From contig CAKTMF010000007.1 in NCBI GenBank assembly GCA_934573855.1, forward strand, positions 1-64,000: DNA of 64,000 nucleotides. The letters are read 5' to 3'. This document shows, in pieces, positions 56,924 to 64,000 of this stretch; position 1 is the first letter of the stretch, and each line of letters begins with the position of its first letter. Made by a program: the position numbers and the translations under genes. The notes beneath the pieces are model-generated. The model searched no databases, had not been told where the DNA came from, and was given only the letters and a program-made list of their open reading frames with translations. The stretch comes from an uncultured Oscillospiraceae bacterium (GTDB lineage: Bacteria > Bacillota > Clostridia > Oscillospirales > Oscillospiraceae).

Positions 56924-57664
56924 ATGATGAAAACCAAAAGCAAGGCTCTGCTTATGACCCTGTGCGCGGTGCTGCTTGTCGCGGCCTCCGTTCTGGGGAC
57001 GATGGCATACCTGACCTCGACCGACGAGGTCGAAAATACCTTCACGGTCGGAAACGTCAAGATCGCTCTCGACGAGGCGAAGGTCAACGCCGACGGCACG
57101 GTCAACGGCACTGACCGCGTCAAGGGCAACGAGTACAAGCTCATGCCCGGCCACACCTATGTCAAGGACCCCACCGTCACCGTCAAGGCGCCCAGCGTGG
57201 ATTCCTATGTCCGCATGAAGGTCACCTTCAATAACGCCGCCGCGATCATCGCCCTCTGCACCGATCCCGAGTATGCCGAGGACGGCCCCACCGGCGTCGA
57301 GGAAGCATACCCTCTGATTCGCATGGTCAAATTTGTTGAGGCAAACGCGGCGAAGTGGGACGGCATTATCCCCGACAACATGGTCGAGACCGAGGAAATG
57401 CTCGGCAATACGAAGTACTTCGTCAAGAGCGGCGACACCCTGACCTACTACTTCTACTACACCGAGAAGGTCGGCGCGCCCACCGCTGACAACAAGCTTC
57501 CCGTTCTGTTCGACCACATCACCGTTCCCGAGTGGGTCACCGGCGAGCAGCTTGCAAGGCTCAACGGCTTCAAGATCAGCGTCGTGGCCGAGGCTATCCA
57601 GGCCGACGGCACCGGCACCGCCGACGAGGCATGGACAAAGTTCGAGGCTCAGACTCAGGGCTGA
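56924..57664 (+). CDS. TasA/camelysin-like SipW-dependent surface protein 1
   Basis: 246 residues from ATG 56924 (AGGAGG seven bases upstream); ATG 56927 is equally possible. The signal region LMTLCAVLLVAASVLGTMAY followed by LTSTDEVENTFTVGNVKIAL is the SipW-type signature: hydrophobic core, G-T-x-A-Y/F, then NTFTVGNV. The mature part is a beta-rich TasA-like domain (PTVTVKAPSVDSYVRMKVTF). TasA proteins build amyloid-like or ordered fibres of the biofilm matrix. It is the first of four paralogues. Confidence 0.88.
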   Translation: MMKTKSKALLMTLCAVLLVAASVLGTMAYLTSTDEVENTFTVGNVKIALDEAKVNADGTVNGTDRVKGNEYKLMPGHTYVKDPTVTVKAPSVDSYVRMKVTFNNAAAIIALCTDPEYAEDGPTGVEEAYPLIRMVKFVEANAAKWDGIIPDNMVETEEMLGNTKYFVKSGDTLTYYFYYTEKVGAPTADNKLPVLFDHITVPEWVTGEQLARLNGFKISVVAEAIQADGTGTADEAWTKFEAQTQG

Positions 57665-57765
57665 TATCCCCGCTTCCGACAGATGGACGCCGCACCGTAC
57701 AGGCGGCGGATATCTGTTGAAATAAATTCTCCATCGCAAATATCAGAGGAAAGGAGGAAAAAATC

Positions 57766-58359
57766 ATGGGCAGACATACCATCCGCCGCAGCCGCAGCGT
57801 CAGCGGCAGGGCGTTCGTCACACTGCTTGCGCTGGTACTCGTATTCGGCTGCGCCGTCGGCGGCACCTTCGCATGGCTGACCGCAAAGACCGAAGCCGTC
57901 GTCAACACCTTCACCTACGGCGACATCAACATAGGCCTTGCCGAGACCACCGGCAACGACTACAAGATCGTCCCCGGCGTGGACATCCGCAAGGACCCCA
58001 AGGTGACCGTCGAGGCAGGCTCCGAGGCATGCTGGCTCTTCGTCAAGGTAGAGAAAAAGGATTGGCCCACGTTCAAAGAGGCGGACGGAGAGACCGCAAA
58101 GATCGACTACAAGATCGCGTCCGGCTGGACCGAGCTTGAAGGCCAAAGCGGCGTTTACTACCGTGAGGTCGGCGCGGTGACCGCAGACACTTCCTTTGAC
58201 GTTATCAAGGGCAATGTCATCACCGTCAGCGAGAATCTGACCAAGACCGAGGTCAACACCGTCGTCACTGTCCATCCCAAGCTGACCTTTACCGCCTACG
58301 CAGTCCAGAAGGACGGCGTCGCCAGCGCGGCAGACGCATGGGCAAAGGTGAGCGCTTAA
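57766..58359 (+). CDS. TasA/camelysin-like SipW-dependent surface protein 2
   Basis: 197 residues. Basic N-terminus (GRHTIRRSRSVSGR), hydrophobic core, then CAVGGTFAWLTAKTEAVVNT and FTYGDINIGL, the SipW-type cleavage region. The mature domain has the same beta-sandwich pattern (PKVTVEAGSEACWLFVKVEK, LTFTAYAVQKDGVASAADAW). The ATG follows GGAAAGGAGGAAAAAATC, a strong site. It is shorter than its neighbours and may be a minor or assembly subunit, as TapA is for TasA. Confidence 0.86.
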   Translation: MGRHTIRRSRSVSGRAFVTLLALVLVFGCAVGGTFAWLTAKTEAVVNTFTYGDINIGLAETTGNDYKIVPGVDIRKDPKVTVEAGSEACWLFVKVEKKDWPTFKEADGETAKIDYKIASGWTELEGQSGVYYREVGAVTADTSFDVIKGNVITVSENLTKTEVNTVVTVHPKLTFTAYAVQKDGVASAADAWAKVSA

Positions 58360-58424
58360 ATGCCCCCCAACCGCGCGCGTGCGCGGAAAAAACAATTGAT
58401 TCTTTTTAAGGAGAAAGAAGAACA

Positions 58425-59201
58425 ATGAAGAAGAAACTTACTGCAATCGCACTCGTCGTTGCTCTGCTCGCAGTGGCAGTCATCGGCGGCACCCTCGCGT
58501 ACTTCACCGACACCGATTCTGCTAAGAATACATTCACCGTCGGAAACGTGAAGATCGACCTCATCGAGCAGGAAAAGACAGAGCAGGGCCTTGTTAACTT
58601 CAAGCAGGACAAGCTCCTCGTCCCCGGCAAGAGCAATGACGGCAACGCTGTTTCCAAGATCGTCACCGTCAAGAACACCGGCAAGAACGACGCTTGGGTC
58701 TGGGTCGACCTCAAGATCCCCGCATACCTCGTCAGCAACGAGTACCCCACCAACGAGAGCAAGAACGCTCTGCACTGGAACAGCTACGGCTGCTTCAATG
58801 TTGAGTACAATTCCGGCAACTACTGGAGGCTTGCTATCAGCGACGGCATTGTCGGCGCAGATCACAATGTCACCGATTCCAACATGGTCGCTGTTAAAGA
58901 CGGCCTCTGGTACGACTACGAGTACGTTGCAAGAGAGACCATAGGCGAAGTCGAGTACGTTGTGATCCGTACCAAGATGCAGAACACTCTGCCCGCAGGC
59001 AAGGTCTCTCTGCCCTGCCTCGCTCAGGTCTACATGGATTGGCGTGTAACCACCGACGGTGAGAATTTCATTCTTCCCGGCGGCGACCCCATCAGCGTTG
59101 ACGCTTCCTGGGAGATCATCGTGAACGCCTATGCTATCCAGAAAGAGAACTTCAATACCGTTGATGAGGCTATTGCAGCCTACGCTAACAACGGCAAGTA
59201 A
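58425..59201 (+). CDS. TasA/camelysin-like SipW-dependent surface protein 3
   Basis: 258 residues, the best match to the family: KKKLTAIALVVALLAVAVIG then GTLAYFTDTDSAKNTFTVGN, with a typical TasA core (KIVTVKNTGKNDAWVWVDLK). ATG 58425 follows TTTTTAAGGAGA. Compared with its neighbours it uses more A/T at third positions (GTTAAC, GCTATC), which may mark strong expression or different ancestry. It is a likely major fibre subunit. It ends before a hairpin at 59240-59265. Confidence 0.88.
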   Translation: MKKKLTAIALVVALLAVAVIGGTLAYFTDTDSAKNTFTVGNVKIDLIEQEKTEQGLVNFKQDKLLVPGKSNDGNAVSKIVTVKNTGKNDAWVWVDLKIPAYLVSNEYPTNESKNALHWNSYGCFNVEYNSGNYWRLAISDGIVGADHNVTDSNMVAVKDGLWYDYEYVARETIGEVEYVVIRTKMQNTLPAGKVSLPCLAQVYMDWRVTTDGENFILPGGDPISVDASWEIIVNAYAIQKENFNTVDEAIAAYANNGK

Positions 59202-59239
59202 TCCCGTAGGTCAGACCGATACATACATCCTTTCCTTTC

Positions 59240-59265
59240 GGCGCGCGCTCTGATGAGCGCGCGCC
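59240..59265 (+). terminator. GC-rich hairpin after the third TasA-like gene
   Basis: An 11-bp stem (59240-59250 with 59255-59265) and a TGAT loop, no T run. It may reduce transcription into the fourth TasA-like gene or protect the message. Confidence 0.5.
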
Positions 59266-59314
59266 TGAGGAGACTGACGGCACGGGCGTCCGCTGCTTCG
59301 GTGCCTGCGCACAT

Positions 59315-59463
59315 GGCGCCCCCTGCGGGGGAGCTGTCTGCGGAGCAGACTGAGGGGGGGGAAAGAAAAAGCCGAAGTATTCCTCAGCATAAGAATGCAC
59401 TGCCGATGATCTCTCCCTCCGTCAAAGCCTGCGGCTTTGCCACCTCCCTCGTCAGAGGGAGGC
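59315..59463 (+). repeat. MITE-like repeat family A, copy 4
   Basis: A direct copy of 56560-56704. It is followed at about 59490-59525 by the GCGGGAGGAGCAAGCCCCTC block. The 475-bp gap 59202-59676 holds no gene other than these repeats. Confidence 0.78.
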
Positions 59464-59676
59464 AAGAGAGACTACAGCGCATATAGCCGCCGTGCGGGAG
59501 GAGCAAGCCCCTCCCCTACGGGAGAACAGAAGGCGCGGGCGGGCAGACCGTATGAGAGCTTCCGGGGACCGGGTGTTCTCATATGGTCTGGCACACAGCA
59601 AAAACAGCAGACAAAACACAGCATTTTATCCCATGGCGCATGATTTGGCAACATCAGCCTGAGAGGAGCACGGACT

Positions 59677-60231
59677 ATGAAACGAAAAATACTGATTCTG
59701 GCGGTACTGGCGATATGCATTGCCACGCTTGCCGCCGGGACCCTCGCGTTTTTCACGGCGGAGGGCAAGGCACACAACGTCATCACCACCGGCGGCGTCG
59801 AGATATCGCTGCGCGAGTGGAGCGACGGCGACAGGACCCACCCGTTCGAGGACATGGAGGGCATTATGCCGGGCATGACCGTAACGAAGATCGCGGAGGT
59901 CGTGAACACCGGCGCGTCCGAGGCGTGGGTACGCGTACTCATCACCAAGGACATTCTGATCGAGGGCGACGGCGAGACGGATCCCGACCTCATCAAGCTC
60001 GATCTGAACACCGAGTTCTGGACTCAGGGCGAGGACGGCTACCTATATTATAAGAACAGGCTCGCTCCCGGCGCGGTAACGGAGCCGATATTTACCTCGG
60101 TTTATTTCGATTACACCATGGGCAACGAATACCAGAACGCCACCGCCTCCGTCGACGTCAAGGCGCAGGCCGTGCAGACCGCCAACAACGGCGAGTCCGC
60201 GGCGGAGGCCAAGGGCTGGCCTAATCCGTAA
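59677..60231 (+). CDS. TasA/camelysin-like SipW-dependent surface protein 4
   Basis: 184 residues: MKRKILILAVLAICIATLAA then GTLAFFTAEGKAHNVITTGGV, the SipW-type signal in a variant with NVITTG in place of NTFTVG. The mature domain (TVTKIAEVVNTGASEAWVRV, DLNTEFWTQGEDGYLYYKNR) is TasA-like. It lies 18 bp before the giant adhesin and is probably co-translated with it; by analogy it may link the adhesin to the fibre. Upstream AGAGGAGCA provides a ribosome site. Confidence 0.85.
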   Translation: MKRKILILAVLAICIATLAAGTLAFFTAEGKAHNVITTGGVEISLREWSDGDRTHPFEDMEGIMPGMTVTKIAEVVNTGASEAWVRVLITKDILIEGDGETDPDLIKLDLNTEFWTQGEDGYLYYKNRLAPGAVTEPIFTSVYFDYTMGNEYQNATASVDVKAQAVQTANNGESAAEAKGWPNP

Positions 60232-60249
60232 GAAAGGGGACAAAAGCAC

Positions 60250-63200
60250 ATGAAAAAGAAATTACTGTCACTGTTTCTCTGCTGCGTGATAGTGTTCGGA
60301 CTTTTGTCCGCCGCGCTGACCACCGCGTTCTCCGGCGAGACCGGCATGCAGATATGCGCGGCCGACTGGACCACGCCCGTCAGCGACGTCACGATACGCG
60401 AGGACACCAAGACCGAGCTTACCGTCAACGCCGGGACCGGCTCCGGTATCTACCAGTGGCAGATACATGTCGGCGGCGACGTGTGGGCGAATATAGCCGG
60501 CGCGAACGACTGTAAGTTCCAGCTGGGCTACGCGCTGGTCGCGAACCTCCTGTACGGCAACACCGCCGAGATACGCTGCCGCTTCACCAACGACGTCGGC
60601 AACGTCACCTACAGCAACACCGTCACCGTGCGCGTCCTGCCCGCCGAGAGCGTGAGCGTTGAGACGCCCGCACCCGGCACCGTCGTCTCCGAGGCGACGG
60701 CGGCGAGCGACGCGGTGATCACCCCCGCCGCACCCGCAGCCCCGGCAGAGGCGGCTCCCGCCGCGCCCGCCGGGGAAGCGCCCGCTGAGAGCGCCGACGC
60801 CGCGCCCGCTGAAAGCGCCGACGCCGCGCCAGCCGAGGGGGCCGACGCAGAGGCCGGTACCAATGACGAGGCTCCCGCAATGGTGGCTCCCGCAATGGCG
60901 GCTCCCGCCGTCGTGATGAGCGCTCCCGCAGCACAGGACGCCGTCCCGGCGGACGACAACCCCGCGAGCGACGCTCCAGAGCTTGGCACCTACACGATAA
61001 TAATCAGCTATGTTTTTGAGGACGGCGAGCAGGCGGCCAACCCGTGGAGCGCCACCGTCGCCACCGGCTCGACCTATGTTCAGGACATCACCAGCCCTGT
61101 CGTGGTCGGCTACGAGCCCGATCAGGCCGTCGTCAATGTGGCCGCGGCCGCGGAGACGACGTATACCGTCACCTATAGGCCCGCCAAGGTGGGCTTCACG
61201 GTCAAGCACTTCCTCCAGAACACCACCAACGACGCATATACGCTCGATTCCAGCGTGCCTAAGACCGGTCTGACCAACTCGCCCGTCGGCAAGGGGCTTG
61301 GCGAGGACATTGAGGGCTTTACCACGCTGCTCTACGACACGACCACCAAGATCGCGGCGGACGGCAGCACCGAGGTCGAGATATATTACGACCGCAATTA
61401 CTATCTCATGAGCTTTGACCTCGACGGCGGCTACGGCGTGGAGCCTGTCTATGCCCGCTACGGCGCGCCCGTCAGCGTGGGTGAGCCGACGAAGGGCGGA
61501 TACGAGTTCACCGGCTGGACTCCGGCTATACCCGCGGCTGTACCCGCGACCAATTTGACCTTTACGGCAAACTGGAAGGCCGGTACGTCCGGGTTCACCG
61601 TCGTGTTCTGGTACGAGAACGCGAACCCGGAGACGGACGGCACCTACGGCTACAGCGTGGCCGGGACCTATAAGCCCGCGGACGTGACCCCCGGTACCGA
61701 GAAAAAGAGCGGCGATTATAAGAACCAGAGCTTTACCGGCCGCGACGACAAGCACTTCACCTTCAACAACCAGAAGGTCGAGACCGTCACCATAGCGGGC
61801 GACGGCTCCACCGTGCTGAATGTGTACTTCAAGAGAAATGAGTATACGCTTACGTTCGAGGGTGGAGATATCCAGATCACCTGCGGAAAGGTTGAGCATA
61901 GTCATAACCATGATCAGTGCTGCACAAAAACAGGATGGCATTTGAGCTGCAATACAAAGAAATGCCCTGTTGGATATAAGCATACTCACAGCAATAGCTG
62001 CTACAAAATTTCCGACCTGACCATCACGGCAAAGTACGGCGCGGACATTCACAACAACTTCCCCATCAAGGACGGAGACAAGACCATTTGGTGGAAGGTA
62101 CCGAATGGAACCGAAACGTACGGGGATTCGAATAGGCAGCGCTATCTTGGCAGTATTGATACCATGCCGGGAGAAAATATCACGTTTGAGAAATATTACT
62201 CCGAATCCGGCGCAAAGATATACTACTATGTGGAAACGATAAACGGAGCGGCGGGCGATACCACTTATAACGGCAGAAACTATAAGCAATACAAGGTGAT
62301 CGACCTCAATTACAGCGAAAACACTAACCTGACTTACAGAGAGGAATTTCATCCCATCACCGGCTTCACGCAGGGAGACTCCAATCCGTACCTGCCGAAG
62401 GACGGAGAAGTGGACATGGAGAGAAACAATTACCTCTACTACACCCGCAACAGCTACAACCTGAAATTTTACAACTACAATGCGTATGTAGATGGCAAGG
62501 GCGGCAGCGTGCAGTATGAGGCCCCGCTCGGGAGCTATGACTTCGTTCCCGATTATCCCGCGAACCTTGAGAGCAACGCCTACGCGTTCGCCGGCTGGTA
62601 CACGACGGCCGATTGCTTCCCCGGCTCCGAGGCTGACCTGAGCAAAATGACCATGCCGGCCTCCGATGTTATCCTCTACGCAAAGTGGACACCCAAGACC
62701 CACACGGTCGACTTCTACAAGACGGCCGAGGATATGAAGGCCGGTAACAAGCTCAGCGGCGAGAAATACAAGCAGCAGACCGTGGCTCACGGCGCTCGTG
62801 CAGTCAACGTCCCTGACCCCGAGAACGGCAACTACAACTTCGTCGGCTGGTTCTACACCGACGAGAGCGGCGCGGAGAAGGCGTTCGACATCGCGGATAT
62901 GCCCGTCAACCGCGACCTGAAGCTCTACGGCAAGTGGAGTTCCAACTCTCTGGTCGAGTACACCATAAGATACCAGCTTGAGGACGGCACCGAGATCGCC
63001 CCGCCGACCACGGGCAGCGCCCTCGCCGGGACGACCAAGACCTTTGACGCAAAGACCGGCAGCGAGCTCAATGCGTCCTACCAGTCCGGCTACTTCCCCA
63101 AGGTCGGCAGCCACTCCCTCACCATGAACATCGACGGCGGCAACGAATTTACCTTCGTCTATGTGGCGAAGCTCGAGGTGACCTACACCGTCAGGTATCT

Positions 63201-64000
63201 TGAAAAGGGTACCGGCAGCGTGCTGGCAGACCCCAAGACCGTCACGACCCGCGACGCGGTCGTCACCGAGACCTTCAAGCAGATAAGCGGCTACGCTCCC
63301 GACGCGTACCAGAAGCGTCTGGTGCTGGCGGCCGAGGGCAACGAGATAATATTCTGGTACGTCAAGGACGACGTCCACGCGCCCGTCCAGGTGATCCACT
63401 GGAAGCAGAACATAGAGGGCGACGGCTACACCGAGTACCAGAGCAGCACCGACCTCAACGGCGTGATAGGAAGGGACTACTCCGAGGCTCCGCTGACCAT
63501 CGCGGGCTTTGAGTACAACGCAGCGAAGAGCAACGCCTCCGGCACTCTGACCGCAGCGGGTCTCGTGCTGAACCTCTACTACGACCGTACCGAGTATCCC
63601 TATGAGTTCAGATTCCTCGAGCAGGGGACGGACACGGAGCTTGCCGAGAGCGTCACGGGCAGCGCCCGCTTTGAAAAGCGCGTCAGCCAGAACGCAAAGG
63701 ATATCCCCGGCTACACTCTCGTGAGCGCAAACACGCAGTACATCGACATCGCCGTAGAGGATCCCGCCGACACGGCCAGCAGGAACGTCAAGACCTTCTA
63801 CTATGCCGAGCAGACCGTGGAGATAAAGTACGCGGTCGTCGGCCCCGCCGGCTGCGGCACGCTCGATAACTATCAGGAGGCACAGCTCAAGGTAACGACC
63901 GGCACGGTGAAAGGCTCCACGCCCACCGCGGCGGAGGACTTCAAGTTCGTCGGCTGGTTCAAGGACGAGGCCTGCACTCAGGCCGTCGACGAGAGCTGGG
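60250..64000 (+). CDS. Giant InlB-repeat surface adhesin (3' partial)
   Basis: At least 1250 residues, open to the window end. Signal peptide (KKKLLSLFLCCVIVFGLLSA, cleavage near residue 28), an Ig-like domain (about 35-135), then an Ala/Pro/Glu-rich low-complexity linker (about 158-246). Many beta-rich modules follow: InlB/Listeria-Bacteroides repeats (MSFDLDGGYGVEPVYARYGA, GGYEFTGWTP, YAFAGWYTTADC, YNFVGWFYTDESG, FKFVGWFKDE) and MucBP-like units (YTIRYQLEDGTEIAPPTTGS, YTVRYLEKGTGSVLADPKTV). Residues 545-585 hold a Cys/His-rich insert. The role is adhesion to host or mucus glycoproteins, or co-assembly with the TasA-like fibre. The wall anchor (sortase motif) would be beyond the window. The ATG 60250 follows AAAGGGGA. 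Confidence 0.88.
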   Translation, partial: MKKKLLSLFLCCVIVFGLLSAALTTAFSGETGMQICAADWTTPVSDVTIREDTKTELTVNAGTGSGIYQWQIHVGGDVWANIAGANDCKFQLGYALVANLLYGNTAEIRCRFTNDVGNVTYSNTVTVRVLPAESVSVETPAPGTVVSEATAASDAVITPAAPAAPAEAAPAAPAGEAPAESADAAPAESADAAPAEGADAEAGTNDEAPAMVAPAMAAPAVVMSAPAAQDAVPADDNPASDAPELGTYTIIISYVFEDGEQAANPWSATVATGSTYVQDITSPVVVGYEPDQAVVNVAAAAETTYTVTYRPAKVGFTVKHFLQNTTNDAYTLDSSVPKTGLTNSPVGKGLGEDIEGFTTLLYDTTTKIAADGSTEVEIYYDRNYYLMSFDLDGGYGVEPVYARYGAPVSVGEPTKGGYEFTGWTPAIPAAVPATNLTFTANWKAGTSGFTVVFWYENANPETDGTYGYSVAGTYKPADVTPGTEKKSGDYKNQSFTGRDDKHFTFNNQKVETVTIAGDGSTVLNVYFKRNEYTLTFEGGDIQITCGKVEHSHNHDQCCTKTGWHLSCNTKKCPVGYKHTHSNSCYKISDLTITAKYGADIHNNFPIKDGDKTIWWKVPNGTETYGDSNRQRYLGSIDTMPGENITFEKYYSESGAKIYYYVETINGAAGDTTYNGRNYKQYKVIDLNYSENTNLTYREEFHPITGFTQGDSNPYLPKDGEVDMERNNYLYYTRNSYNLKFYNYNAYVDGKGGSVQYEAPLGSYDFVPDYPANLESNAYAFAGWYTTADCFPGSEADLSKMTMPASDVILYAKWTPKTHTVDFYKTAEDMKAGNKLSGEKYKQQTVAHGARAVNVPDPENGNYNFVGWFYTDESGAEKAFDIADMPVNRDLKLYGKWSSNSLVEYTIRYQLEDGTEIAPPTTGSALAGTTKTFDAKTGSELNASYQSGYFPKVGSHSLTMNIDGGNEFTFVYVAKLEVTYTVRYLEKGTGSVLADPKTVTTRDAVVTETFKQISGYAPDAYQKRLVLAAEGNEIIFWYVKDDVHAPVQVIHWKQNIEGDGYTEYQSSTDLNGVIGRDYSEAPLTIAGFEYNAAKSNASGTLTAAGLVLNLYYDRTEYPYEFRFLEQGTDTELAESVTGSARFEKRVSQNAKDIPGYTLVSANTQYIDIAVEDPADTASRNVKTFYYAEQTVEIKYAVVGPAGCGTLDNYQEAQLKVTTGTVKGSTPTAAEDFKFVGWFKDEACTQAVDESW

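Noticed and set aside
60268..63399. A 1043-codon minus-strand open frame opposite the adhesin
   Set aside because: The plus strand has signal peptide, ribosome site and InlB/MucBP repeats; the minus frame is a low-complexity shadow.
1..64000. tRNA or rRNA genes
   Set aside because: No segment with tRNA cloverleaf landmarks (GGTTCGAATCC-type T arm) or rRNA-like sequence was noticed; a tRNA scan would be needed to be certain.

Overview
The window reads as chromosome from a GC-rich (about 60%) anaerobic Clostridia bacterium (Bacillota), most like the gut Oscillospiraceae (Oscillibacter/Flavonifractor-type). The reasons are strong AGGAGG ribosome sites with frequent TTG/GTG starts, a single-chain glycyl-tRNA synthetase, type III pantothenate kinase, long-form HPF, a CmpB-HD membrane protein, a mucin amino-sugar PTS, TasA/SipW-type surface proteins and dense short intergenic repeats. 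No rRNA, tRNA, CRISPR array or complete insertion sequence was found. The species is inferred, not read from a marker gene.

Layout. 1-0.9 kb: tail of an IS200-like transposase fused to an AT-rich unknown sequence, then repeats and hairpins. 0.9-10.6 kb: a GntR/FCD regulator divergent from an operon of TRAP transporter (dctPQM), a giant nested flavin/iron-sulfur oxidoreductase, an enolase-superfamily sugar-acid dehydratase and a MATE exporter. 10.7-32.8 kb: mainly housekeeping genes (TetR, CmpB-HD protein, chloramphenicol-acetyltransferase-like protein, GNAT-YoaP, LRR membrane protein, M29 aminopeptidase, HPF, GT-C-like protein, phosphoglycolate phosphatase, solute-binding lipoprotein, orphan HypB, CoaX, polysaccharide deacetylase, GlyQS, NAD synthetase with a degenerate glutaminase domain, glutamate dehydrogenase) and a hairpin-rich RNA on the minus strand. 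32.9-38.4 kb: class A PBP, SH3/NlpC-P60 hydrolase and a two-gene chromate-type transporter.

38.4-52.5 kb is one amino-sugar module, best read as N-acetylgalactosamine use. Leftward genes encode Crh-like HPr, HPr, enzyme I, mannose-family EIIA, EIIC and EIID, NagA, EIIB, AgaS, an aldose epimerase and GatZ. A perfect sigma-54 promoter lies in front of the HPr pair. rpoN and a LevR-type sigma-54 activator are encoded divergently next door, and a 168-bp palindromic mobile element lies in the rpoN leader.

52.6-64 kb is a surface-structure region: a collagen-like protein, a repeat-dense gap, a tyrosine recombinase flanked by inverted core-type sites, then SipW signal peptidase, four TasA/camelysin-like proteins and a very large InlB-repeat adhesin running off the end. 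A sigma-A-type promoter inside the recombinase segment points away from the sipW operon now and would point into it after inversion. This candidate phase-variation switch is the most interesting signal in the window.
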